Positions 9,099 to 16,983 of a stretch of 64,000 bases of DNA are shown here, piece by piece. The notes under the pieces are model-generated. The model had not been told where the DNA came from. It saw nothing but the letters and a program-made list of their open reading frames with translations, and made no database searches. The stretch comes from CBDCYS01 sp965226245 (lineage in GTDB: Bacteria > Acidobacteriota > Terriglobia > Bryobacterales > UBA6623): NCBI GenBank assembly GCA_965226245.1, contig CBDDCL010000015.1, forward strand, positions 5,022,001 to 5,086,000, written 5' to 3'. The translations under genes and the position numbers were made by a program. The number at the start of each line of letters is the position of its first letter. Position 1 is the stretch's first letter.

Positions 9099-9563
9099 CT
9101 ACTTGATCTCCGAGTCGTTCTCCGAGGCCTGCTCGTTGCCCATGTGCACGCGGATCAAGTTCCCGTGGTCGGTGTAGAATGAGCGGCTGCCGGTCACGTC
9201 ATAGACCTGAGGGTCGGCGTTGATCGTGTAACCGCTCGGCGTGCCCACCATGATGAAAATGTATCCTGATTTGAGGCCGGTGGATAGGTCATCTCCGATC
9301 AGATCCGCGGCATTGGGGGAGGGTGGAGAATTGCCCGGCGTGGGGCCCATCTCCATCAGGCTCGCGGCAAAGCGGCCGTAGGTCGAGAAATACTGCACTT
9401 GAGCGGTGTTGAGGGTCTGGAGGGTCCGGATGGCAGCCATCTCGAAGGCGGCTTTGCGCGCTTGAGTCAGCTTCGGGATAGCAACCGCCGCGATGATGAG
9501 AATAATCGCGATCACGATCAGCAATTCAATGATCGTGAAGCCATTCTTCCGGCCTGCTGCCAT
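9099..9563 (-). CDS. Type IV pilin / type II secretion pseudopilin-like protein
   Basis: This protein has a classic prepilin leader: a short basic start, then K-N-G and F-T-I-I-E-L-L with Glu at +5, followed by a hydrophobic helix. Prepilin peptidase would cut after the Gly. The mature part (about 145 residues) is a small globular domain. ATG at 9563 is chosen because a GGAG sits 9 bases upstream; an ATG at 9581 adds six residues. The frame stays open much further upstream but without pilin-like features. It is a single gene with no pilus assembly genes beside it. Confidence 0.87.
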   Translation of the reverse strand: MAAGRKNGFTIIELLIVIAIILIIAAVAIPKLTQARKAAFEMAAIRTLQTLNTAQVQYFSTYGRFAASLMEMGPTPGNSPPSPNAADLIGDDLSTGLKSGYIFIMVGTPSGYTINADPQVYDVTGSRSFYTDHGNLIRVHMGNEQASENDSEIK

Positions 9564-9827
9564 CTTCCGTCTCCGCAACATCTGACAAGCCCCAATAGAG
9601 CCCGGAACGCCGGTGACGGGTCCCAGTGCCGAAACGCCAGTGCCGGAACCCAAGTGACAAAGCCCCAGCCACCGCTCCCGCGGTACTCCTATTATACTGA
9701 CGCACCAGGCTAGCGAACAGTGCAGGTGATTTTCGAGTCCCAGCTCGCCACACGCTACAATGATTTTTGCGCTTCCCGGAGCCGTTTCAAGCATCCGGCG
9801 CGGACGAAATCACGACGCAAACCCCAG

Positions 9828-10841
9828 ATGTTAGCTGACGCCTTCCACCGCCCCCTCAAGGATCTTCGGATCTCCGTCACCGACAGGTGTAACTTCCGAT
9901 GTACCTATTGCATGCCGCTCGACGAGTACGAGTGGATCGACCGGGCCGAGATACTCACCTACGAGGAGATCACGCGGCTGGCGCGCTTGTTTGTCTCCCT
10001 CGGTGTCGAGAAGATCCGTTTGACGGGCGGAGAGCCGCTGCTGAGGCGAAACCTCGAGGAGCTGGTGTCGTCACTTTCGGCGATCGAAGGTGTCGCGGAG
10101 CTTTGCCTCACGACGAACGGCTCTTCACTCGCCGAGAAGATACACTCGCTTGCGGCAGCCGGGCTCCGCCGCGTCAATATCAGCATCGACACACTCGATC
10201 CCAAGAAATTTCGGGCCATGACGAAACGCGGTGACCTGGAAAGGGTTCTGGAGGGACTGTTCGCCGCCAAGCAAGTCGGCCTGCGCCCCATCAAATTAAA
10301 CGCCGTGATCGAAAAGGGCGTCAATGACGATGAAATCGTCGATCTCGTTGAGTTTTCCAGAAAACATGGATTTGCCATGCGCTTCATCGAGTACATGGAC
10401 GTCGGCAATGCCAATCAATGGACCTCGCAAAAAATCGTGACCGCCAAGCAAATCCTTGAGACGATCGCGGCCCGCTATCCACTCCGTGAGGTTGGCCGCG
10501 ACGGCGGCAGCGCTCCGTCGGTGGACTACGAATTCGTGGACGGAGGGGGCCAAGTCGGCGTGATCGGCTCCGTCACCGAGCCCTTCTGCGGAACTTGCAC
10601 GCGTGCCCGGCTCACCGCGGATGGCAAGATCGTGACGTGCCTGTTCTCGAACCTGGGTCACGATGTGAAAACCCTGATGCGCGGCGGGGCCGGCGACGAG
10701 CAGCTCACGTCGTTTATCGTTTCGTTGTGGCGCCGCAGAACGGACCGCTATTCCGAGGAGCGCTTGGCCGCCATGAACTCGGCCGCGGGCTACCAGCCCG
10801 CTCAGCGAAAAAAGATCGAGATGATTACACTAGGGGGATAA
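9828..10841 (+). CDS. moaA: GTP 3',8-cyclase (molybdenum cofactor biosynthesis)
   Basis: This radical SAM enzyme makes the first molybdopterin intermediate from GTP. The N-terminal cluster motif C-x3-C-x2-C lies at Cys21, 25 and 28, and the C-terminal cluster is in C-G-T-C-T-R-A-R...V-T-C. The chain ends in Gly-Gly, as MoaA requires. Start 9828 gives the family's usual length (337 residues); the frame is open further upstream. No other moa gene is adjacent. It is followed 6 bp later by hicB. Confidence 0.96.
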   Translation: MLADAFHRPLKDLRISVTDRCNFRCTYCMPLDEYEWIDRAEILTYEEITRLARLFVSLGVEKIRLTGGEPLLRRNLEELVSSLSAIEGVAELCLTTNGSSLAEKIHSLAAAGLRRVNISIDTLDPKKFRAMTKRGDLERVLEGLFAAKQVGLRPIKLNAVIEKGVNDDEIVDLVEFSRKHGFAMRFIEYMDVGNANQWTSQKIVTAKQILETIAARYPLREVGRDGGSAPSVDYEFVDGGGQVGVIGSVTEPFCGTCTRARLTADGKIVTCLFSNLGHDVKTLMRGGAGDEQLTSFIVSLWRRRTDRYSEERLAAMNSAAGYQPAQRKKIEMITLGG

Positions 10842-10847
10842 GAAACC

Positions 10848-11066
10848 GTGCGATATACCGTCATACTTGAACAGGAATCGGACGGGGGCTGCGTCGCAAT
10901 CCTACCCGCCTTGCCGGGTTGCGTTTCCCAAGGCGACACTCGCGAGGAAGCGATGAGAAATATCGCTGAGGCAGCAGAGCTCTACGTGGAGGATTGCTTG
11001 GAGGCGGGCGATCATGTGCCGAGCGAAGCCGGGCGGGAATACATCGAGGTCGTTACTCCGGCATAG
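10848..11066 (+). CDS. hicB: HicB-family antitoxin
   Basis: This 72-residue protein has the HicB fold signature: Y-T-V-I-L-E...G-G-C-V-A-I-L-P-A-L-P-G-C-V-S-Q-G-D-T followed by E-E-A-M-x-N-I. HicB normally neutralises the mRNA interferase HicA encoded next to it. There is no separate DNA-binding domain, so it is the short form. It starts with GTG 6 bp after moaA, and its expected toxin partner downstream survives only as a fragment. An orphan HicB-like protein role is also possible. Confidence 0.82.
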   Translation: MRYTVILEQESDGGCVAILPALPGCVSQGDTREEAMRNIAEAAELYVEDCLEAGDHVPSEAGREYIEVVTPA

Positions 11067-11110
11067 ATGCAATACTGTCCACTTAGTGCCTTTCAGTCGC
11101 GGATAGAGCT

Positions 11111-11215
11111 TTTGAGCCGCGAAGCGGCGCTGGATCGTAGCCCAGGGTGCAGCGAAGCGGAACCCTGGGTGGGGTAACCCAAAAGGGCAGCCCCGAAGGG
11201 GCGCAGGAAAATAAA
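11111..11215. repeat. Cluster of three GC-rich palindromes
   Basis: Three hairpins lie back to back: CCGC-GAA-GCGG, then CCCAGGGT paired with ACCCTGGG (11141-11148 with 11162-11169), then GCCCC-GAA-GGGGC (11190-11202). All use G/C stems and two use a GAA loop, as in dispersed intergenic repeats. The block lies between hicB and the hicA remnant and may be what replaced the 5' part of hicA. Confidence 0.6.
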
Positions 11216-11311
11216 CAGCATGATTCTGAGCCGAATCCAGCCGTCTTGCTGCGAAAGAAATACAACGACTTGGGCCAGTGAAACCAATAAAGTCGACAGT
11301 ATTGCGCCTAG

Positions 11312-11416
11312 ATGCCCCAATTACTGACCGACGGCTACCTGAGACCTGGAACGCTCCGTACGACCATCTATCAGGCGGATCTGAGCATGGACGAACTCCT
11401 GAAACTGCTCCAATAG
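11312..11416 (+). pseudogene. C-terminal remnant of a HicA toxin
   Basis: Codons before the TAG at 11414 read R-P-G-T-L-R-T-T-I-Y-Q-A-D-L-S-M-D-E-L-L-K-L, close to the conserved end of HicA toxins (G-T-L-R-x-I-L-x-Q-A-G-L-S-x-E-E-F). The conserved N-terminal strand and catalytic His are absent; that DNA is replaced by palindromic repeat sequence. It follows hicB in the expected order. It is too short to be a working toxin. Confidence 0.65.
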
Positions 11417-11447
11417 ACCGCGGGTTTTTCCACAAGAGTCATTTGCA

Positions 11448-12476
11448 GTGAGAGATAAAACCATTGGTGTCGTTCTGTTTCAACTGGGCGGCCCCGACAC
11501 GCCCGAGGCCATCGAGCCCTTCCTTTACAACCTATTTTCCGACCCCGATATCATCGACTTCCCGCTGGCAAAGGTCGCCCGGCCCGTGCTGGCGAAGCTG
11601 ATCTCCAAGGGCCGGGCGCGAAAAGTCGCCCGCCACTACGCGGAAATCGGAGGCGCATCGCCGATCCGCAAGCTGACCGAGCAGCAAGCAAGCGCCCTCG
11701 AGGGTGAGCTTCGCAAGACGATCGACGCGCGCGTCTTCGTGGCCATGCGGTACTGGCGCCCGTTCACTTCCGAGGCGATCGAGCGTATTCGCCAGGCCGG
11801 CTGCGATGAGTTGATCCTGCTGCCGCTCTATCCCCAGTATTCCTCGACGACAACCGGTAGCAGCTTCAACGAATGGGAAAAGCGCTGCCGAGAGCGGAAT
11901 TTCCAGCTTCCCAGCACGCGCATCCGGCAATTCTTCGCCTTCGAGCCCTACTTGGATTCGCTCGTCGAACGGATCAACGAGACAATGCGCAAGTTTGATC
12001 CCGCCGAGCAGCCGCACCTGGTTTTCAGCGCGCATAGCGTCCCAGCGAGAGTGATTGAAGCCGGCGATCCCTACAAACGGCAAATCGAAGCCACCGTCAG
12101 GCTGGTCGTGGAGCGAGGGGGCTGGACGAACCCCGTAACCGTTTGCTTTCAGAGCAAGGTGGGAAACCAAAAGTGGCTGCGGCCGTCGCTGCGCGAAACC
12201 ATCAGCGATCTGGGCGGCAAGAACGTAAAGAACATGCTGGTCGTTCCTATTGCCTTCGTATCCGACCACGTTGAGACGCTGGCGGAAATCGACATCGAGG
12301 CGCGGGAACAAGCCGCGGAACACGGTATCCGCCACTTCGAAATGATGCCAGGCCTGAACGACAGCCCTGCATTCATCCAGGCGCTAGCGTCGCTGGTTCT
12401 GTTGGCTGTAGGGGAGAAACCGGAGCTGACCCTGGCTCACGGGGTTTCCCGCAGTCTCTTAACAACCCGCATATAA
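11448..12476 (+). CDS. hemH: Ferrochelatase
   Basis: This 342-residue enzyme inserts ferrous iron into protoporphyrin (or coproporphyrin) in haem synthesis. Family landmarks are F-Q-L-G-G-P-D-T-P at the start, L-F-S-D-P-D-I-I, G-G-x-S-P, R-Y-W-x-P, L-P-L-Y-P-Q-Y-S, the metal-site H in F-S-A-H-S-V-P, and F-V-S-D-H-V-E-T-L-x-E-I-D. A GTG at 11448 is used, with the first conserved strand only four residues later. No other haem gene is nearby. Confidence 0.96.
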   Translation: MRDKTIGVVLFQLGGPDTPEAIEPFLYNLFSDPDIIDFPLAKVARPVLAKLISKGRARKVARHYAEIGGASPIRKLTEQQASALEGELRKTIDARVFVAMRYWRPFTSEAIERIRQAGCDELILLPLYPQYSSTTTGSSFNEWEKRCRERNFQLPSTRIRQFFAFEPYLDSLVERINETMRKFDPAEQPHLVFSAHSVPARVIEAGDPYKRQIEATVRLVVERGGWTNPVTVCFQSKVGNQKWLRPSLRETISDLGGKNVKNMLVVPIAFVSDHVETLAEIDIEAREQAAEHGIRHFEMMPGLNDSPAFIQALASLVLLAVGEKPELTLAHGVSRSLLTTRI

Positions 12477-12492
12477 AACCTGCTTCAGCCAC

Positions 12493-12520
12493 GTGGCGCA
12501 AGCTCTCAGCTTGCCGCGCC
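12493..12520. repeat. Palindromic element with fixed edges (copy 1)
   Basis: A hairpin AAGCT-CTC-AGCTT is bounded by GTGGCGC on the left and GCCG on the right. The reverse complement matches the element at 27885-27908. It lies between the convergent hemH and cstA ends and could also help end transcription. Confidence 0.6.
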
Positions 12521-12588
12521 GGCACTTCTGTCGACGCTTGTCCCGCCAATCACCCGCCGCTGAACAGACCCTGCCCTCCAGCGCCCAC

Positions 12589-14265
12589 CTAGTCCCCCTC
12601 CGCCATCTCCGGCGCCGCAACCGCCACCGTGTCCTTGCGCAGCCGAATCACCGCTTCGACCAGCAGCCACACGCTGAGGCTGAAGATGCAAGCGGCCACA
12701 AAAAGCAGCAACGTCTGGCCGCCCGTCCAGTAAGTGTTCAGTTCGTAAACCATGGCTAAGATCGTCACCACGAGCATGAAGGCCATCGGAATCGCCGTGT
12801 ACCAGAAATTAGCCTTGCGCTGGCGAAGGTAGATCGTAATCGCCAGCAGCGTCAGCCCTCCGAGAATCTGGTTCGTGCTGCCAAAAAGCCTCCACATCGC
12901 CAGCCCCACCGGCTGCCCTTGCACTTGGTAGAAAGCGAAGAAGCCGATCAGCGCAACGGCGATCAGCGAAGCCAGGTAGCGGTTCCCTAGCTGCGGCAAG
13001 CGGACCGACTCGGCGATCTCCCCGATGTTGTAGCGCAACAACCGCGTCCCAGAATCAAGTGTTGTCAGCGCGAACGAAACAGCGACAAGCGCAATGAACG
13101 CTTGGGCCAAGGGCATCGGAATGCCCAGCGTGTTGATGAACAGCGCCGAGCCGTCAATGAAGGCTCGCATCTTTTCCGCGAGTGAGCTGGCGGCCCCCCA
13201 ACTGGCGTAGTGCGCACCCCACGCCTCAACCGACCGGAAGCCGGCGGTACAAGCCAAAACCGCCAGCAAACCGAGCATCGACTCGCCCACCATGCCGCCA
13301 TAGCCGATGGCAAGGGCGTCGGTCTCTTTGTCGATCTGCTTCGACGTTGTGCCCGAGGAAACGAGCCCGTGGAAGCCGGACACCGCTCCGCACGCGATCA
13401 CAATGAAAACGAATGGGAATATGGGAGGCGCGCCCAGCGGACTCGGATTAATCGCTGGCGCCACGAAACTGGGCTGCAGCACGAAAAATCCGATGTAGGC
13501 CGTCCCTAAGCCCAAGTAGAGCAGCAGTGAATTCAGATAGTCACGCGGCTGCAATAGTAACCAAACCGGCAGCGTCGACGCCGCGAAGGCGTAGACCAGC
13601 AGAATCAGCACCCAGGTGTTTTGCGGCAGGATCGGATTCGTTTGCAGTCCAACAAATATCGACGCGATCATCAGAGTGAAACCGATCACCGTTGCCTTGC
13701 CCATGCTGGCGCCGCGCTTGTAGGTCATCCAGCCCATCACCGTGGCGACAAGCATTAAGAAAAAGGTCGGAAACACAGACTCGGGATAAAACTCGGCCGT
13801 AAACAGCCCCGCCACGGTCCGCACGAAAACTCCCAGCACCAGGCAAATCAAGAAAAGAATAATCAGGTGGAAAATCGACTTCGCGCGCTTGCCGATCAGG
13901 TCTTCAGCGACCTTCCCGATGCTGAGTCCGCGGTGACGCATCGAAACGACCAGCGCGCCGAAATCATGAACCGCCCCGATAAACAGAGTCCCCAAGACAA
14001 CCCATAGCATGCCGGGCAGCCATCCCCAGATCACCGCAATGGCGGGCCCCAGCATGGGAGCCAGTCCGGCGATCGAAGCATAGTGGTGACCGAACAGAAT
14101 CGGCTTGCGGCACGGCACGTAGTCCACTCCGTCATTGATCTCGTGGGCGGGAGTTAATTTGGCCGGGTCGAGTTGGAAGATGCTCTTCGCCAGATAGCGC
14201 GCGTAAAAACGATACACAACAAAATAAAGAACAAAGCAGCCGGCGGCCGCGAATACTGGTTGCAT
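12589..14265 (-). CDS. cstA: CstA-family carbon starvation protein (peptide/pyruvate transporter)
   Basis: This 558-residue protein has about 15 membrane segments. Typical CstA/BtsT blocks are present: the Y-R-x-Y-A-R-Y-L start, N-D-G-x-D-Y-V-P, G-H-H-Y-A-S-I-A-G-L-A-P-x-L-G-P, G-A-V-H-D-F-G-A-L, and F-H-G-L-V-S-S-G-T-T-S-K-Q. Members import pyruvate or peptides when carbon is scarce. ATG at 14265 has a GAGGAG 7 bases upstream, so the longer open frame that runs on through the tRNA is not used. It converges with hemH. Confidence 0.95.
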   Translation of the reverse strand: MQPVFAAAGCFVLYFVVYRFYARYLAKSIFQLDPAKLTPAHEINDGVDYVPCRKPILFGHHYASIAGLAPMLGPAIAVIWGWLPGMLWVVLGTLFIGAVHDFGALVVSMRHRGLSIGKVAEDLIGKRAKSIFHLIILFLICLVLGVFVRTVAGLFTAEFYPESVFPTFFLMLVATVMGWMTYKRGASMGKATVIGFTLMIASIFVGLQTNPILPQNTWVLILLVYAFAASTLPVWLLLQPRDYLNSLLLYLGLGTAYIGFFVLQPSFVAPAINPSPLGAPPIFPFVFIVIACGAVSGFHGLVSSGTTSKQIDKETDALAIGYGGMVGESMLGLLAVLACTAGFRSVEAWGAHYASWGAASSLAEKMRAFIDGSALFINTLGIPMPLAQAFIALVAVSFALTTLDSGTRLLRYNIGEIAESVRLPQLGNRYLASLIAVALIGFFAFYQVQGQPVGLAMWRLFGSTNQILGGLTLLAITIYLRQRKANFWYTAIPMAFMLVVTILAMVYELNTYWTGGQTLLLFVAACIFSLSVWLLVEAVIRLRKDTVAVAAPEMAEGD

Positions 14266-14288
14266 GGTGAACTCCTCGTACCTTGCTC

Positions 14289-14358
14289 GGTCAAATCGTT
14301 GCTGATGATCGAAAAAAATCAGACGCCCGGACAGAGGCGCGGACGGAAGTCCGCGCTC
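14289..14358. repeat. Direct repeat flanking tRNA-Gln (left copy)
   Basis: A ~70-bp block (GTCAAAYCGTTGC ... CGGACAGAGGCGC, then GCGGAC-GGAA-GTCCGC) recurs at 14595-14664. The last part is a perfect 6-bp stem. The stem also occurs near 26720. Confidence 0.7.
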
Positions 14359-14465
14359 CATCGCAGTCGCGTCTCCATACGGAACGAAACCCACTCCATA
14401 ATAGACGAAAACCACCTCGCGGGCGGTAAATTCTCCGCCCATGATATCGTAAGAAAGAACGCTGC

Positions 14466-14539
14466 TGGCCGGTCGTCCAATGGCAGGACACGGGCCTTTG
14501 GAGCCTGGAATGGAGGTTCGAATCCTCCCCGGCCAGCCA
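14466..14539 (+). tRNA. tRNA-Gln (anticodon UUG)
   Basis: A complete cloverleaf folds. The 7-bp acceptor stem is TGGCCGG/CCGGCCA, the D-arm GTCC...GGAC, the anticodon stem CGGGC/GCCTG with loop CTTTGGA (anticodon TTG, glutamine), and the T-arm GGAGG-TTCGAAT-CCTCC. The discriminator is G and CCA is encoded. It lies upstream of and antisense to the cstA leader and is flanked by 70-bp direct repeats. Confidence 0.97.
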
Positions 14540-14594
14540 ATCATCCTTAGAAATAAACTTGCGCCTAGCGACCACTTGGACTGCCACGGGCACT

Positions 14595-14664
14595 AGTCAA
14601 ACCGTTGCCGCATGGCAGAAAACCTCAGACGGCCGGACAGAGGCGCGGACGGAAGTCCGCGCTC
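14595..14664. repeat. Direct repeat flanking tRNA-Gln (right copy)
   Basis: This is the second copy of the block at 14289-14358, 306 bp downstream in the same orientation, with a few base changes in its first half. The GCGGAC-GGAA-GTCCGC hairpin is fully kept. Confidence 0.7.
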
Positions 14665-14716
14665 TTCATCGCGGCCACACCTCAATGACCACCAGTAAAA
14701 TGAGGACAAGCAATTC

Positions 14717-15811
14717 ATGAAAGCATCACGCTGGATCCAGCGAGCCGCGGTAGTATGCACCATAGGGGCCGGTATGGGAATGTCTCTCGCTCAAACTCCA
14801 AACAAGGCCGCGCCCAAGACCCCGCCGCCGAAGATCACCAGCGGCCCCGAGGTGGGCGAAAAAACGCCTGATTTCGAAGCCATTGACCACCACGGCCGGA
14901 CGCAAACTTTCCAATCCCTCAGCGGGCCGAACGGACTGCTGCTGCTGTTCCACCGCTCGGCGGATTGGTGACCCTACTGCAAAGGCCAACTGGTTCAGTT
15001 GGAGCGCAAACGCACGAGCTTTGAAGAAGATGGAATCAACATCGCGGCGCTCAGCTTCGACAGCACCGAAGTCCTGCGGCACTTCGCGAAGCGCAAAGGA
15101 ATCGGCTTTCCGCTTCTCTCCGATCCCGATTCAAAGGTGATTCGATCGTTCGGCATCCTCAACGAGAACATTTCACCCAGGCATCAGTTTTACGGTATCC
15201 CCCACCCGGGCCAGTACCTGATCGGGAAGAACGGCGTCGTCAAGGCGAAGTTTTTCGAAGACAACTACATCGAGCGTTTTACAACCGGAGAGATCGCCGT
15301 GCGCTATCTCGGAAAGGATCTTGACGTAGCGCGCACTCAGAAAGAAACAGACCACCTCGTCGTTTCTTCCTGGGCCAGTGATGAGATCGTGGCCGGCGGC
15401 CATCGAATCGCGCTTGTGCTCGACATCGACCTGAAGGAAAAGATGCATGTCTACGCGCCGGGCGTCGACGGCTATATTCCCGTCGAGTGGACGATGGAGC
15501 AAGTAAGCGGTCTGGTCAACTATTCCCCGAGCTATCCCAAGTCAGAAAAGCTGCATCTGCCCGCCATCGAGGAAACAGTGCCGGTTTATCAGGGGTCCGT
15601 CCGCTTTTTGGCGGATCTCAAGCTGGGCCGGGCGAAAGACCTGCAGCATCTTTTGGACGAACACGGCCGGTTGCTGGTTCGCGGGGAGCTTCGCTACCAA
15701 GCCTGTGACGACAAGATCTGTTATCTGCCCCAGACCATCCCTCTGGAGTGGACCTTTCAACTGGAACCGCCCGACCGCACGCGAGTTCCCGAGGAACTTC
15801 GCCGCAAATAA
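14717..15811 (+). CDS. Probable selenoprotein: redoxin (AhpC/TSA-like) fused to a DsbD N-terminal-like domain
   Basis: One reading frame runs from ATG 14717 to TAA 15811 (364 residues), broken only by an in-frame TGA at 14969-14971 (codon 85). The context is A-D-W-[TGA]-P-Y-C-K, exactly where redoxins carry W-C-P-Y-C, so TGA replaces the catalytic Cys. A 7-bp hairpin with an apical G follows (14986-15002), as bacterial SECIS elements need. Residues 1-25 look like a signal peptide, ~45-200 form the redoxin domain, and ~203-355 resemble the DsbD alpha domain, with Cys330 and Cys335 in A-C-D-D-K-I-C-Y. It probably acts in extracytoplasmic thiol redox work. A plain nonsense mutation is the alternative, but intact coding on both sides and the hairpin argue against it. 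Confidence 0.85.
14986..15002 (+). promoter_or_regulatory. SECIS-like hairpin for UGA decoding
   Basis: CCAACTG-GTT-CAGTTGG forms a perfect 7-bp stem with a three-base loop whose first base is G. That G lies 22 bases after the TGA, inside the spacing known for bacterial SECIS elements (roughly 16-37 nt from UGA to the apical loop). The hairpin is within the coding frame, as expected for SelB-dependent recoding in bacteria. Confidence 0.8.
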
Positions 15812-15874
15812 TCAGAGCCCGGAACGCCAGTGAGGGGTCAGCAAACGATCACTGTCCCCGACCCGTGAAGGCCA

Positions 15875-16012
15875 GGCGAGCTTTCGTGAACAGAGCCGCG
15901 CCCGCAAGGGTGCGGTCGAGAGTAGGGGCGTGTCGGCCATCCCATTGGGCCTCGGTCACTGCGAGACTGGACCGCACCCTTGCGGGCGCGGCTCTGTTCA
16001 CGAAAGCTCGCC
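15875..16012. repeat. 43-bp perfect inverted repeat, REP-like element A
   Basis: Arms 15875-15917 and 15970-16012 are exact reverse complements over 43 bp, around a 52-base loop. The arm carries CAGAGCCGCGCCCGC and AAGGGTGCGGTC, a core shared with elements at 34.46, 41.80, 42.49, 42.77 and 43.43 kb. Downstream, a GGGGCTGGCGCCCC palindrome and CCAGTATT (16060-16095) also recur at 34.62 kb. The element lies between two converging genes. Confidence 0.85.
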
Positions 16013-16182
16013 AGAAGAAGAGGTTTCTACTTTGCTTGGCGAGGCACTCGCTCTATGTGTTCTTCCCGGGGCTGGCGCCCCGGGCCAGTATTGACCATTC
16101 CTTCCCTTTCTTGCGGGAAGCGCTCTGTCGTGCCGCCATTTCCGCGAACAAAATCCTCAAAATCGCCCGGCTAGTATCTGGG

Positions 16183-16210
16183 CTTTTTCGGAGACTGCGC
16201 TCCGAAAAAG
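16183..16210. terminator. Strong hairpin, probable bidirectional terminator
   Basis: An 11-bp stem CTTTTTCGGAG / CTCCGAAAAAG has a six-base loop, and its A/T end supplies a U run in either direction. Further hairpins follow (GCCCC-TTC-GGGGC near 16213, and CATCGAC-T7-GTCGATG near 16253). The cluster lies between the convergent selenoprotein and DUF1080 genes. Confidence 0.6.
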
Positions 16211-16287
16211 TGGCCCCTTCGGGGCAGTTGAAAACAAATGACTTGCACAACATCGACTTTTTTTGTCGATGTGGAGGCGGTAAGCGC

Positions 16288-16953
16288 CTAGCGCCGAGTC
16301 AGGTCGCGGATGTGGATGTCTTTGAAACGCATGCGCCCTTCCCCGCCCGAGTGGAGCTGTAGCGCAATGACGCCTTCGGTTGCTACAGGGGAAGGGTAGG
16401 TAAAGTCGAGCATTTGTACGCCGTTCAGGTAGGTCCGATAGCGGTTGCCTTCGACCATGATCAGCATGTCATTCCAGTCGTATGGCTTGATGACGGTCTC
16501 AAGCTCCGGAGCTGGCCAGGCGACCCAGCCCTTACCGTCGCCGTAGATGCCGCCGGTGTGGCGTCCGATGTTGCGGTCGATTTCGACTTGGCGTCCGGCA
16601 ATGACCTTGGGGGTGTCGCCCTCGAAGGTGGTGTGCAAATAAACGCCGCTGTTGCCGCCGGCTTCGCACTTGAAGCGAAGTGAGAGGTGGAAGTCTTTGT
16701 AGGATTTCTCCGTCGCCAGGTAGCCGTACTCGTCGGTGATGCCCGCTCCGTAGATCGTGCCGTCTTCGACCACCCAGTTCTCTTTGCCGACTTTTCTCCA
16801 GCCGCTGAGATCCTTGCCGTTAAAGAGAGATTCCCATTGCGGAGTCAGAGTCTTGGGCCGGTTGCTCGGTTGCGAGAGCGACGGCTGAGGATTGAGGAGG
16901 GCCAAGACCAGGGCTGCCAGCAACCCCAGATTCAGAGTGAACGAGACGCGCAT
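16288..16953 (-). CDS. Secreted DUF1080 (3-keto-disaccharide hydrolase-like) protein
   Basis: This 221-residue protein begins with a signal peptide (about residues 1-27), followed by one concanavalin-like beta-sandwich. DUF1080 (PF06439) marks include W-E-S-L-F-N-G-K-D-L-S-G-W near the start, G-N-S-G-V-Y-L-H-T in the middle and E-G-V-I-A-L-Q-L-H-S-G-G near the end. Members are common in Acidobacteria and Planctomycetes and are tied to breakdown of modified sugars or polysaccharides. It is a single-domain form. Confidence 0.9.
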   Translation of the reverse strand: MRVSFTLNLGLLAALVLALLNPQPSLSQPSNRPKTLTPQWESLFNGKDLSGWRKVGKENWVVEDGTIYGAGITDEYGYLATEKSYKDFHLSLRFKCEAGGNSGVYLHTTFEGDTPKVIAGRQVEIDRNIGRHTGGIYGDGKGWVAWPAPELETVIKPYDWNDMLIMVEGNRYRTYLNGVQMLDFTYPSPVATEGVIALQLHSGGEGRMRFKDIHIRDLTRR

Positions 16954-16983
16954 GGTGATCTCCTCGGAAAAACCGGGACAGGG

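Noticed and set aside
12589..14544. cstA starting at 14544
   Set aside because: The extension runs through tRNA-Gln; the ATG at 14265 has a good ribosome binding site and fits the family start.
14969..14971. In-frame TGA read as a simple nonsense mutation
   Set aside because: It stands exactly at the catalytic Cys codon, the frame is clean on both sides and a SECIS-like hairpin follows; chance decay would not give all three.
15748..16362. 204-codon frame through the large inverted repeat
   Set aside because: It crosses non-coding palindromes and has no ribosome binding site or recognisable protein.
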